DNA of 64,000 bases, taken from contig OY987230.1 of assembly GCA_963920705.1 (NCBI GenBank), positions 20,981,320 to 21,045,319 on the forward strand, given 5' to 3'. Below, in pieces: positions 34,401 through 42,639 of this stretch. Each line of letters opens with the position of its first letter. Within the stretch, counting starts at the first letter, position 1. The notes under the pieces are model-generated. The model was not told the DNA's origin. It saw only the letters and a program-made list of their open reading frames with translations, and ran no database searches. The position numbers and the translations under genes were made by a program. The DNA comes from Odiellus spinosus. Lineage: Eukaryota; Arthropoda; Arachnida; Opiliones; Phalangiidae.

Positions 34401-36774
34401 CCCTTATCAACAAAGTATATCAGAAGGGGATAAATTCACACTTTTCTTCACGCTAACCAATTCAGTTATCTCCTTCTGGTTATATGTATTTGCAGAAGCC
34501 GATGAAACCCTCCTTTGAAGTCTACTACTCTAATGTTCGATATAGCGCTCCTCTCTGTATGGGTAAAATTCCCAATTTTACGAGATCGGAGGGGTCCTAC
34601 TTCATACCCCCTGTCTACGGAAAATTGGAAATTCTCTCTCTCCACAAACGACGACGTTTTTTTGACGAACTCCGAGGCTGCTAGATATATTCGCTCGACG
34701 AACTCCCGCTCCGAAAATATCTACCGTTAGGAGGCGTACGAATCGCGCTTTTTGAAACTAACCCAGACAGAGAGGGGTAGACAAGACCCGGGAGTAATAG
34801 ACTTCAAAGGAGGGTTTCATCGGCTTCTGGTATTTGTAAAGGTATCCTAGATGTCTACGACTACCAATAACCATTATTTTCACACAAACCTCAAATAGGT
34901 CTACCAGCCTTGTTAACTTTAACGTACACGACAGTTAGGGCAACGGCGGAGACATCTGATTTAGCATAGTAGGCATAAATTATTTATAATTTTAATTTAT
35001 TATAATTGAATACTAAGAAATAATTTTCTTAGTTGTTGGATATTAGAGAGTGCCTCAGTATGGATTTTATCGGGACCCGTGTGTTTTTCAATGTTGGTAA
35101 GCCACATTGAAATGAATAAGATTTAAATGATTAAGATATTATTATCAATCTTAACTATTTTTTTATTAATCGTTAGCTCAATCTGTTTTTCTTAATAAAC
35201 ATCGTGAGGGTTCTGGTAACGAAATTGAGAGCCGTTAACAATAATACGGACTCCAATAACACAAAGTAAGCATTTTACATCAATACTTATATTTAGGCTT
35301 AAATTTTAAATTATAGTTTATATTCCCCTTAATTCTGACATTCAAACGTTTCAATAATTGGCTTAGAAATCGCGCTCAAACGCTAATTGGCCCAAGACTG
35401 GTTAAAGACGAGATTTAATTATTATAATTATTGTTAAGCCTACTTTTCGAGTATCAGTAAAATAGATTTCGATTTCCCCCCACATCCTGTTTAAGTATAC
35501 GTATACCTTAAGAAGTTTTGTTAACTTTAATTTGCAAATAGGGTGTTTGCGAAAATGTTTCCTCTGACCTGGTCTCGTTCCTTTTTGGGATGTTTCAGGA
35601 AAGCCGTTCGCGCTACGCTGATTTTGATTCCGTTACTGGGATTACATTACGTCATCACCCCCTTCCGACCGGAACCTCGTTCGCACGGAGAAGCTCTTTA
35701 CGAAACTGTCTCCGCTACTGTCACATCTTTTCAGGTAATTATACCATATATATACCATTTCAATACGCCCAAAGAGCTTTTTATTCCATTTTAACTTGAA
35801 AGCGGGTATAAAAGCTAGGATAATATCTATTTCGCGATGAAACCGAAACAATAGAAATAAAGGAAAAGGATAATTTTGTACGCGGTGTGAAGTTATATTG
35901 ATTAATTTAAGAATCAGTTGGAATTTGGTTATAGAAGAGGTTGGAACGCTGTATTACAACTCAATTGTAAATAATATGGACAATGACATCTCTATATCTA
36001 TAGAACTCTCTCTATTTCTCTACAAATGCTGTAGAAAGTTTTAGATTAGACAATTAATGGAACCGATCAATTTTGCACAGAAATAGGCTCTTAATATATA
36101 TATAAACCCTTTTCTTACGACACCCAAATGTTGGACAGAAAATAAGTAACTTAAAAATGCTTTTAACCTGGTACCCATCTTTTTTTTTTTTTTTCGAATC
36201 TCTACCTGTATATTTTAAATGCCAATATTTTTAAATTCTAACTCACTTAGGGATTTTGCGTTTCTCTGCTCTTTTGCTTCTTTAACGGCGAGGTAAGTTA
36301 GATTTGTTTTCTAAAACATATTTCTAAATATTTGAAATTTGGAAAATTGAAGCACTTTAATTTTTTTTTTTTTTTTTTTTCTCTTTAAATTTTATTTTAA
36401 GATTTTGGGTTTGGTCAGAAGGAGATGGAGACGAGCGCGAATGATAAGACACGAAGATCTAAGATTTTCTAAAGTTTTGGCCACAACCGTCACTGTAAGA
36501 ACAGGTTCAGAAACTTTTTTCTTACATTCTTATAATCTAAATTTAATTTTTTTTATTTAAAATTTTTTAAAAAATTAATTAAATTCTTTATCAGTTTATC
36601 TTTGATCTTAAAAAAATAGTTAATTAACGTTCAACCTTTCAATTAATTGTTGGTTTTCATTCGAATATAGTTACGCTAAAATGTTTCGAAATTATAATCA
36701 GTTTTGAGTTTTCTAATTTCTCCCTCTTAAAATATTTGCTGACACAGTGGGACGACGAGCACACGACGTTGTGA
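23384..36774 (+). CDS. Class B1 (secretin-family) neuropeptide GPCR, DH31/calcitonin/PDF-receptor-like, spliced gene (exons joined)
   Basis: Plasma-membrane receptor for a peptide hormone; class B1 receptors bind the ligand with a cysteine-rich ectodomain and usually raise cAMP through Gs. Exons: 23384-23449 (tentative), 25686-25800, 27078-27185, 30816-30922, 31981-32072, 33606-33732, 34225-34378, 34899-34968, 35033-35096, 35177-35265, 35599-35734, 36251-36292, 36402-36494, 36748-36774. All introns are GT-AG and phases match at every junction, giving 428 codons plus stop, within the usual family length. The ectodomain has exactly the six conserved cysteines (QLC, YCP, SCW, PCP, KYC, TTC) with FDGWSCW, GTW and WSNYT motifs. 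The core shows LYIIGYS (TM1), [12 protein letters not shown] (TM2), [13 protein letters not shown] (TM3), GWG (TM4), CW (ECL2), RVLVTKL (TM5 end), [15 protein letters not shown] (TM6) and LLFCFFNGE (TM7). Closest remembered relatives are insect DH31/hector-type receptors, but the subfamily is inference. Not secured: the initiator codon, the signal peptide and the end of the C-tail. Confidence 0.93.
24138..25165 (+). repeat. 32-bp satellite array, ~32 units, with higher-order structure
   Basis: Unit GATTTCATTAGATTTCGAAA + TCATTAGTGGTG, containing the palindrome GATTTCGAAATC. Variants CCTTAGAGG and CATTAGTGG alternate in blocks, and an aberrant TTTCATTGGATTTCG unit recurs at 24481, 24779 and 25141. 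It lies in the intron between the tentative first and second GPCR exons, or just 5' of the gene. Confidence 0.97.
25421..25446 (+). repeat. Poly-A run (26 A)
   Basis: Homopolymer between the 32-bp satellite and the 25686 exon; an indel-prone place in assemblies. No retrotransposon body was recognised upstream. Confidence 0.9.
25686..25800 (+). CDS. GPCR exon: N-terminal ectodomain with first conserved cysteine
   Basis: Acceptor TTGAAG|GCC and donor AATG|GTAAGC; 115 nt, phase 0 in, phase 1 out. It encodes 38 residues including TNQLCVELN and one NVS glycosylation site. The single Cys supplies the first of the six ectodomain cysteines, which the downstream exons lack. That count is the main argument that the exon belongs to this gene. 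An in-frame stop lies shortly upstream of the acceptor, so it cannot extend far 5'. It sits about 0.5 kb after a 32-bp satellite array. Confidence 0.75.
26010..26325 (-). mobile_element. 316-bp MITE (CAAGAATCC family), complete, in GPCR intron
   Basis: Termini CAAGAATCCATTCAGG and the reverse complement; perfect 7-bp duplication CTTATAG (26003-26009, 26326-26332). No coding potential. Inserted in the intron between exons 25686-25800 and 27078-27185. Confidence 0.93.
26480..26670. repeat. Dispersed repeat shared with 12040-12190, in GPCR intron
   Basis: Bounded by GGCGCGTTCACACTTG and TAGTGCGAACGCTGC, which are imperfect inverted repeats; about 190 bp, no ORF. Confidence 0.5.
27078..27185 (+). 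CDS. GPCR exon: hormone-receptor domain, cysteines 2-4
   Basis: Encodes [12 protein letters not shown] followed by [15 protein letters not shown] and FA: the diagnostic core of the hormone-receptor (HRM) fold, with the Trp and three cysteines in family spacing and an NAT glycosylation site. Donor A|GTACGT at 27186. Two in-phase acceptors are possible, giving starts 27066 or 27078. The second is preferred because the likely branch point TGACTAA at 27052-27058 is too close to the first. An in-frame TGA lies just upstream of both. Confidence 0.9.
27550..27818. mobile_element. TTAA MITE fragment related to the GCAACC family, in GPCR intron
   Basis: Core AAAATAGGCTTAG...GATCCTGAAT and its inverted partner are recognisable, as is the right end TACTCCCTTTAA at 27807-27818. 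The left terminus is missing or too diverged to place. Confidence 0.6.
28651..29093. mobile_element. TTAA MITE, GCAACC family, copy 2, in GPCR intron
   Basis: Complete: TTAAAGGGAGAATGCAACC to GGTTGCATCCTCCCTTTAA with TTAA at both ends. Inner arms GGTCTAGCGACCAATGAGC and the reverse complement form a central hairpin. Confidence 0.92.
29510..29846 (+). mobile_element. 337-bp MITE copy 6, subfamily B, in GPCR intron
   Basis: Target duplication GCAATAC. Located in the intron between the two hormone-receptor-domain exons (27186-30815), same orientation as the gene. Confidence 0.95.
30031..30148. repeat. Dispersed repeat end (GTGTCAACCCAGAGG...GGTGACAGCTTCACTTTAAA), in GPCR intron
   Basis: Third copy of the motif pair seen at the window start and at 5344-5412, in the 3.6-kb GPCR intron. 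Confidence 0.6.
30816..30922 (+). CDS. GPCR exon: hormone-receptor domain, cysteines 5-6
   Basis: Joined in phase to the previous exon it reads [14 protein letters not shown], then [13 protein letters not shown] and IDNDDLR. GTW..HP and WSNYT.C are signature segments of the class B1 ectodomain. Two glycosylation sites (NKT, NYT) are present. The acceptor AG follows TTTTGCCTTTTGG; the donor is CGG|GTAAGA. The preceding 3.6-kb intron carries two TTAA MITEs and one copy of the 337-bp MITE. Confidence 0.92.
30982..31727. mobile_element. TTAA MITE with AGGGATACT ends, interrupted by 337-bp MITE copy 7, in GPCR intron
   Basis: Ends TTAAAGGGATACTGTA and ATAGTATCCCTTTAA; the terminal repeats extend imperfectly through TTTTTAATCGA. 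Without the nested element and its duplication it is about 400 bp. It fills most of the intron between the hormone-receptor and TM1 exons. Confidence 0.88.
31324..31659 (+). mobile_element. 337-bp MITE copy 7, subfamily B, nested in a TTAA MITE in a GPCR intron
   Basis: Target duplication GCATATA. It shares with copy 9 (44648) two otherwise absent changes, a one-base shortening of the A run before ACGTC and CCTTAGACAGG for CCGTAGACAGG, so copies 7 and 9 are the closest sisters. Confidence 0.95.
31981..32072 (+). CDS. GPCR exon: TM1
   Basis: Begins [14 protein letters not shown] and continues as a hydrophobic stretch ending IFCAF: class B1 first transmembrane helix. Strong polypyrimidine tract (TTTTTCATTCCCCTAG) and donor AG|GTAAAA; phase 0 in, phase 2 out. 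A second in-phase acceptor eight bases on (start 31989) would remove FR-adjacent residues only partly; the first fits the family better because the DLxFRQ junction is kept. The preceding intron carries a nested MITE pair. Confidence 0.93.
32194..32490. mobile_element. Diverged TTAA MITE with GAGAATGAAG ends, in GPCR intron
   Basis: TTTTAAAGGGAGAATGAAG on the left and TTTCATTTTCCCTTTAGG on the right, about 295 bp apart. The right end has lost a clean TTAA. Confidence 0.5.
33194..33573. mobile_element. Probable AGGGATACT-type TTAA MITE in GPCR intron
   Basis: Right end GATAGTATCCCTTTAA at 33558-33573 matches the 30982-31727 family. The left end CAAAGGGATAACAACA at 33195 is diverged and its TTAA lost. 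The interior contains TGACGTCA at 33358. Confidence 0.5.
33606..33732 (+). CDS. GPCR exon: first intracellular loop and TM2
   Basis: Encodes [17 protein letters not shown], then a hydrophobic helix with MWIIWY and [10 protein letters not shown]. The RC.R..IH.NLF pattern is the class B1 intracellular loop 1/TM2 motif. Donor GCC|GTAAGT. The acceptor lies only 32 bp after a TTAA-flanked MITE end at 33570-33573, so part of the splice-acceptor context derives from repeat-adjacent DNA. Confidence 0.94.
34225..34378 (+). CDS. GPCR exon: TM3 and start of TM4
   Basis: Opens with APC, the conserved extracellular cysteine at the top of TM3, then [19 protein letters not shown] and LYLHTLLVV, and ends VIGWG of TM4. 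NY.WM..EG.YLH is the strongest single class B1 signature in the window. Donor GGG|GTATAT, phase 1. An in-frame TAG forms the acceptor, so the exon cannot start earlier. Confidence 0.96.
34493..34829 (-). mobile_element. 337-bp MITE copy 8, subfamily A, in GPCR intron
   Basis: Target duplication GTATTTG. It makes up about two thirds of the 520-bp intron between the TM3/4 exon and the loop-2 exon, leaving 114 bp to the donor side and 69 bp to the acceptor side. Confidence 0.95.
34899..34968 (+). CDS. GPCR exon: TM4 end and second extracellular loop
   Basis: A 70-nt exon completing [21 protein letters not shown], with the conserved Pro of TM4 and the Arg at the start of loop 2. The donor GTAGGC is weaker than the others, but phase 2 joins correctly to the YCW of the next exon. 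The intron before it holds a whole 337-bp MITE; without element and duplication that intron would be about 177 bp. Confidence 0.88.
35033..35096 (+). CDS. GPCR exon: loop-2 CW motif and first half of TM5
   Basis: The first base completes Tyr, then [18 protein letters not shown] follows. The Cys pairs by family rule with the TM3 cysteine, and WI..GP is the TM5 entry motif. 64 nt; acceptor TTTTCTTAG, donor TTG|GTAAGC. Confidence 0.93.
35177..35265 (+). CDS. GPCR exon: second half of TM5 and third intracellular loop
   Basis: Encodes [18 protein letters not shown] and an Asn/Thr-rich loop ending NTK. The N..RVL..KL motif is where class B1 receptors contact the G protein. Donor AA|GTAAGC, phase 2, joins to KKAVRAT in the next exon. 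Confidence 0.95.
35599..35734 (+). CDS. GPCR exon: TM6 and third extracellular loop
   Basis: Encodes [18 protein letters not shown], then TPFRPEPRS and a segment ending TVTSFQ. K..RATL...PLLG is the class B1 TM6 signature; the PFRP..S...YE..SA..TSFQ pattern is what most suggests the DH31/PDF-type branch. Acceptor GTTTCAG, donor CAG|GTAATT, phase 0. Confidence 0.96.
36251..36292 (+). CDS. GPCR micro-exon: TM7
   Basis: A 42-nt exon encoding [14 protein letters not shown], the conserved end of TM7 and start of helix 8. Both ends are phase 0 (TTAG|GGA and GAG|GTAAGT). Class B1 genes commonly have a 42-nt exon at this position. Confidence 0.96.
36402..36494 (+). CDS. GPCR exon: helix 8 and cytoplasmic tail
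   Basis: Encodes [18 protein letters not shown] and KVLATTVT: a strongly basic amphipathic helix 8 following the NGE motif, then a tail with Thr clusters that could be phosphorylated. It is preceded by a T-rich tract of about 20 bases. Donor ACT|GTAAGA, phase 0. Confidence 0.88.
36748..36774 (+). CDS. GPCR candidate terminal exon: end of C-tail with stop
   Basis: With acceptor GACACAG|TGG the frame from the previous exon gives WDDEHTTL and a TGA. The final T-T-L would fit a class I PDZ-binding C-terminus. An alternative reading exists: a weak donor at AACAG|GTTCAG (36504) would put this exon in another frame that stays open to a good donor AAG|GTAAGG near 36792, so the tail might continue downstream. 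No convincing polyadenylation signal was found before the next MITE at 36828. Confidence 0.45.
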   Translation, partial: WDDEHTTL

Positions 36775-36827
36775 GAAACGCGGGCAATGAAGGTAAGGGA
36801 ATTTTACGTTTATTTGTGAAACTTTTC

Positions 36828-37286
36828 TTAAAGGGAGAATGAAAGGCCGAAACAACCTATTTTTAATCGATTAAGAATGCTAAAATAATGAGAAAAACAA
36901 TAATATAACTCACCAAAAATATTTCCTTATTTTATAATCAATTTCCAAAGTTCCGATGCTAAGCCTAGGCTGCCTAGCTCGGTGAACTAATATTCGCGGC
37001 TGTTCTTGTCGCCAATCACGAGCGAGTACGCGAATTTTAAAAATACGCGTACTCGCTCGTGATTGGCGACTAAATCAGACGGGAATATTAAAAAAAATAC
37101 GGCTCGTGCTCGCCTAGTTCGCCGAGCTAGGCAGCCAAGGCTTAGCATCTGCAAGTTTCGGAACTTTGGAAATTGATTATAAAATAACGAAAAATTTTTG
37201 GTGAGTTATATTATTGTTTTTCTCATTATTTTAGCATTCTTAATCGATTAAAAATTGGTTGTTTTGGCCTTTCATTCTCCCTTTAA
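36828..37286. mobile_element. TTAA MITE, AGGGAGAATGAAAGGCC family, complete
   Basis: 459 bp, TTAA at both ends, terminal repeats of about 130 bp. The centre holds a perfect 24-bp-arm hairpin (37009-37032 with 37046-37069). It lies just 3' of the tentative last GPCR exon. Confidence 0.93.
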
Positions 37287-37362
37287 AGGGAAACTTGTAG
37301 CTAGAAATGGAAGAACTTTTGAATTTATTTTCGAAATCACCAAACTCCAAGTTTCCCTTTAA
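37283..37362. mobile_element. 80-bp TTAA mini-element, AGGGAAACTTG ends
   Basis: TTAAAGGGAAACTTG to CAAGTTTCCCTTTAA. It abuts the previous element and shares its TTAA. A lone matching right end (CCAAGTTTCCCTTTAAG) occurs at 46137-46151. Confidence 0.75.
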
Positions 37363-37989
37363 AATTCCAAAATATACGAAACAAATTGAAATGTAAACCA
37401 AACTAGGATTCAAAAAGTTTAAAAGTGTAAAAGTAGATTTTTGACGGTTAGGATTTTTATTAAATTTTCCGCGTTGGATCTATAGAATAAAGTAGTGATT
37501 TTCGTTACGAAAACATGTCCGATATGTTGAAATCTGCCAATAGTAAATAGCTTAAAAATCGCGAAAACAAAGGAAGGTAGGCTCGCGGGCTTTTTTGATT
37601 CAATTAACTTTCAATCGAAGCGCGCCAGTACCGAGCTCGGATAGTTGAAAGCTTTTCGTTGCCTAGTGGAAAAACTTAATAAATTTCCAATTTTGAGACA
37701 ACCTTAAAGCTATAAGCTAAGTGAATCGCGACACGTAACGCTTAAAAAAAAATGCAAAATTGCGAAGAGTGATCTTATATTATTATATAATCTTATATTA
37801 TATAAAGGCTTTGTAACACGATATTTGTTCGACTTTACTAAATCAGGTTGACCACAAAAATCCCAAAAAATATAGGAATAATGTTTTAAGAAATATAGGA
37901 ATATATAGGAGAATTACTATTATTATTGTAGGAAAATATAAATATCAAATATGAAGCTATATAACTAGAGCTTTTCAAAGGAATTTGAA

Positions 37990-39390
37990 TATTGGATTTT
38001 TGCTCGATTTCTATCAGTGGCGGAATAATCTTTAACGAGTGGCTCATGTTAATTTTATTGTTTTAAATTAATCTAGGGAATGTCTTCTTTCTAATGGTGC
38101 TATCGGTTTAAGTCTAGGTGAAAGGAAAGAAAAGTTACGGTCATTTTAAGATAGGGATCATTTTGGGATTTTTGCTAGATTTCTGTCAGTGGCGGAATAA
38201 TCTTTGAGTGGCTCATGTCAATTTTATTGTTTTAAATTAATTTAGGGAATGTCTTCTTTCTAACGGTGCTATCGGTTTACGCCTATGTGATCGTAGAGAA
38301 AGGTTACGGCCATTTTAAGATAGGGGTCATTTTTGGATTTTTGCTCGAATTCTATCATTGGCGGAATAATCTTAAACGAGTGGCTCATGCCAATTTAATT
38401 ATTTTAAATTAATCTAGGGAATGTCTTCTTTCTAACGGTGCAATCGGTTCATGCCTAGGTGTTAGTAGAGAAAAGTTACGGCCATTATAAGACAGGGGTC
38501 ATTTTTGCATTTTGGCTTAATTTCAATCAGTGGCGGAATTATCTTTAACGAGTGGCTCATGTTAATTTTATTGTTTCAAATTAATCTAGGGAATGTCTTC
38601 TTCCTAACGGTGCAATCGGTTCATGCCTAGGTGTTAGTAGCGAAAAGTTACGGCCATTATAAGACAGGGGTCATTTTTACATTTTTGCTCAATTTCTATC
38701 AGTAGCGGAATAATCTTTAACAAGTGGCTCATGTCAATTTTATTATTTTAAATTAATCTAGGGAATGTCTTCTTTCTAACGGTGCAATCGGTTCATGCCT
38801 AGGTGTTAGTAGATAAAAGTTACGGCCATTTTAAGATAGGGATCATTTTGTGATATTTGCTCGATTTCTATCAGTGGTGGAATAATCTTTAACGAGTGGC
38901 TCATGTTAATTTAATTACTTTAAATTAATCTAGGGAATGTCTTCTTTCCAACGGTGCTATCGGTTTACGCCTAGGTGATCGTAGAGAAAAGTTATGCCCA
39001 TTTTAAGATAGAAATCGAGCAAATATCCCAAAATGATCCCTATCTTAAAATGGCCGTAACTTTTCTTTCCTCTCACCTAGACCTAAACCGATAGCACCAT
39101 TAGAAAGAAGACATTCCCTAGATTAATTTGAAACAATAAAATTAACATGAGCCACTCGTTAAAGATTATTCCACCACTGATAGAAATCGAGCAAATATCC
39201 CAAAATGATCCCTATCAGTGGTGGAATAATCTTTAACGAGTGGCTCATGTTAATTTTATTGTTTCAAATTAATCTAGGGAATGTCTTCTTTCTAATGGTG
39301 CTATCGGTTTAGGTCTAGGTGAGAGGAAAGAAAAGTTACGGCCATTTTAAGATAGGGATCATTTTGGGATATTTGCTCGATTTCTATCAT
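37990..39390. repeat. ~172-bp tandem repeat: six direct units, one inverted, one direct
   Basis: The marker GGGAATGTCTTCTT occurs at about 38076, 38245, 38417, 38588, 38760 and 38932 (spacing 169-172), then inverted near 39108-39120, then direct at 39277. Units carry ATTTCTATCAGTGGCGGAAT and GAGTGGCTCATG. No coding pattern. Confidence 0.95.
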
Positions 39391-39394
39391 TGTT

Positions 39395-41640
39395 TTGACG
39401 CGAAAACTTGATTCTTGGCAAAAAACAATTTGATCAAAAACGGGCCTTAACTCGTGGCTTTACGCGTTATAGATTTATTGAAAAAATATATTTCACAAGA
39501 AACCTTGTTTAAGGCGGATCCAGATCCTGTTTCGCGATCAGCTAGCTTCAACATTTTCAATATAAAATTCTATAAAAGAAACGAAGTTATGGCTTCTCGA
39601 TATATCTGGCTCCTGAGAAAAAGGACCGTGAAAATCCAAACTATATAATATTTGGCCAAACCCCTTCAAGCTTATTTTTCTTCTCTTATGAGGTTTAAGA
39701 TTGTGTATCAATCTGTCTCAACTTTTTCTACTAAGCAGACTCATCTATTTTGTCGCGTTCCGTAACACGTACCGGAATGTACCGGTTAGTGTATTTTCTA
39801 TAGATATGGTATCTTCGGTACGCGTTGCTGAACGAGTCGTATATTACGTAGGAGTTAGTAAAATTTAAAAAAAGGAAAAAAAGAGTAATTCAATAACAGA
39901 ACCGATATTTTCTCAACGACGAAGTGAAATAAAGATTTCCTGTCAAATTCAGAGCTCTAAGAAAAAAGTATAAGATTTCAATAGGCTTAAAAGAGAGGGG
40001 ATACTTTAACGAAAATTCGTTAGAAACTCATTTAAATTAAAAAACAAATTGCTTAGAAATCTCTAAGAATTAATAATAAATTTCTCGTAAAAAGTGTAAA
40101 CTTTATATAGAAGTAATTATTGAACTATCTTAATTAAGACTGATTCGATTTCAAAGGTTATTTCGTCACAGGGTCATGGACAATTACTTTTAGCGCGTCT
40201 CTATCTCGGTTGTATATACCGTTAACTATAATATGGCCTTTGTAAGGTCTACAATGGTCTAAAAATAATAACTCAACGAGTAAAGAGATATTCGAGAACC
40301 ATTTTCAAGTATACAACAAAAAATTCGGTTTTTGGCCAAGGTCGAAATAAGACATTCTTTTGTGAGACTGATACTATTGCAATACTTCAAAAGGAAACAT
40401 ACGCAATTGGAATAATAGTTTAATTATTTAAAGGGAGAATGAAGTCTTAAAATAAGTTAAATTATATTACTTTAAGGGGAGATTTAATTAAACCTTATAA
40501 ACTAACATCATTTCATTTCTTTATGTTTCGCCCCTTTGTCCTTTACCCAATTTGATCCAAGGCTTAGCGAAACAACACCGAAATAGTCAATGTTTTACTG
40601 TAGCTTAAAGAAAATCTCGTACAGAAGACGATGAGAACGTGAGAAAAGTCACCATTTTTGATTGGTTGCAGCCATCTAACGTGATAAAGAAGTATCCTGA
40701 TTTGACAGCGAGTATCGATAGAGTCTTTTACCAGTTTTCTCTAGTTTTTTTTTACTTAGAAACAGAAGTGAAGTATACTTTCGCGTATGGTGTCAAATCG
40801 AGGTGAAATTTGTACTATCTATAACAATATAACAAAGAAGATCGCGCCACAGATCTATCTAGTCCCCCCCCCCCCCTTTTTTTTTCTTGTAAGAAAGTTA
40901 CTTCGACGAAATATCCTCTCCACCCATTCGCTCATTAGTTCGGAACAGTCTCGAGTGATCCCAAGATATCCGGTATACAGAATGAAAGGATAATTATGAT
41001 TGGTTAGACACCATCATTGTCACGAGATTGACCAATCGTCGCTCGACTATTGTTATGAGAATGGATTGGAATTTATCTATAAATCAAAGTCATTCTCGAG
41101 AGAACTTGGTAAAGACTATTTTTGGATCCCTATATGACGTTTAATATTGTTGTATCTTGCTAACGTCTCTCGTAGTTAATTTAAAATTAAATATATTTTG
41201 TAATTTGTTTTCTTTCACTGTCTCTTTAAATTATAATTTTCTTTTTACTATACTTATTTACAATCTTGAAAGGATTCGGGTTTTCCAATGGGAATTCCTT
41301 TCAATCCAAGCTTGTAAAATGGTATAAGAAACGGAACCTCGACGTAATCAATTTTAAAGATGAAAAATATTATATTCTAAAATGTAATAAATTGTTTGCC
41401 CCACTTGAGAAAATTATAATAATAATGAAACCCGAATTAAAATAATTAAAAATATTCAATGTAAACTTTACAGCTTGTTAAAATAATAAAAGATAAAGGC
41501 TCACTAAAACAGAATATAAATAAAATAAATCAAAAAATAATATTCTCATACGTGAATTAAAAATTTCCATTCGAAAAACCTTTTCCCCTCTTCATAAAGA
41601 AAAAGTATTATGGAAAAAAAATGGAAATGAAAATAGGCTT
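39395..41640. other. No gene recognised
   Basis: A 64-codon frame starts at 39454 right after the 172-bp repeat and is probably chance. A C13/T9 run is at 40864-40886. A lone TTAA-type end TTTAAAGGGAGAATGAAG lies at 40428-40445. Confidence 0.55.
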
Positions 41641-41648
41641 AGCATCCC

Positions 41649-41939
41649 CAAGAAGGATCAGATAAGGAGAGGAAAAGTGGGGCTGCGTTGAGTTAGAGAG
41701 AGAAGAGCCAACCTCCCACTCGGGTGGAAAGGGGGATAGGAAATTCTCGAGGTAAACTGTTGTCACGTGGTCGCTAGCTAGCGCGTCTCATAAAGGATTC
41801 GTTTTACCCACGTGACAACAATTTACCACGAAGCATCTCTACCCCCGTCTGTCCCCCGTTCTCCCAGAGTGGGAGTTTAGGCCGACGCAGTAGGAGCCGC
41901 GCCGTTCCCACTTTTCCCCTCCTTATCTGATCCTTCTTG
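41649..41939 (-). mobile_element. 291-bp MITE (CAAGAAGGATC family) copy 2
   Basis: Same family as 14259-14529 in the opposite orientation; perfect 7-bp duplication GCATCCC. About 20 bp longer because of an internal length difference. Confidence 0.94.
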
Positions 41940-42639
41940 GCATCCCCAAATGAAGTACATTGTTTAAGGCATATTTTATACTAAATAGTAAAAGTGTAGT
42001 TAACTGTAGTTAAAGTATAAAGTTTAGACTCTAGAGCACCTAATGATGGTATAATCGAATCACACGAATACACTCACAAAAAATAAAAACTCACTCAATG
42101 TTATCGCGAAATAAAAAAAACGTATTCTATATACTATATAAAACATTACAAACAAAAATTGAAAAATAAATGAAATGTGTCGGTATAAATTGTTTAACTG
42201 TGATCGATATTGCGTTAAGCCTAAAGACAATTTCCCCCCAAAGGCGTAATGTATAACTCTATCTGTAAATATTAATAAATATGACAGATTTCAATATTGT
42301 GTATATCGGTACGAAGAAAAAATATAATAATATAAATAAAAATAATTTTTCGGCATATTTCAAACGTGTTCTTGATTTCGAGTGTTCAGGTAAGTTATAA
42401 GAATACCTTCAAGTAAGTGCTGTTATTAGATATTTTGAGAAATCCGACTATATCAACGTCTACTGGTAAGTGAAGCTAACTTCAAACAAATAGATAATGG
42501 AATTTAATTTAAAAACTCGCCCCTACATTGAAGCTTCTCTCTAAGCACCAATGCGCATGGATTGAAACACTTTTACAGGGGTTGTATTGTAAATACATTA
42601 AGAGTTTAGCGCCTACACAGTATCTTTGCCTTTCATACG

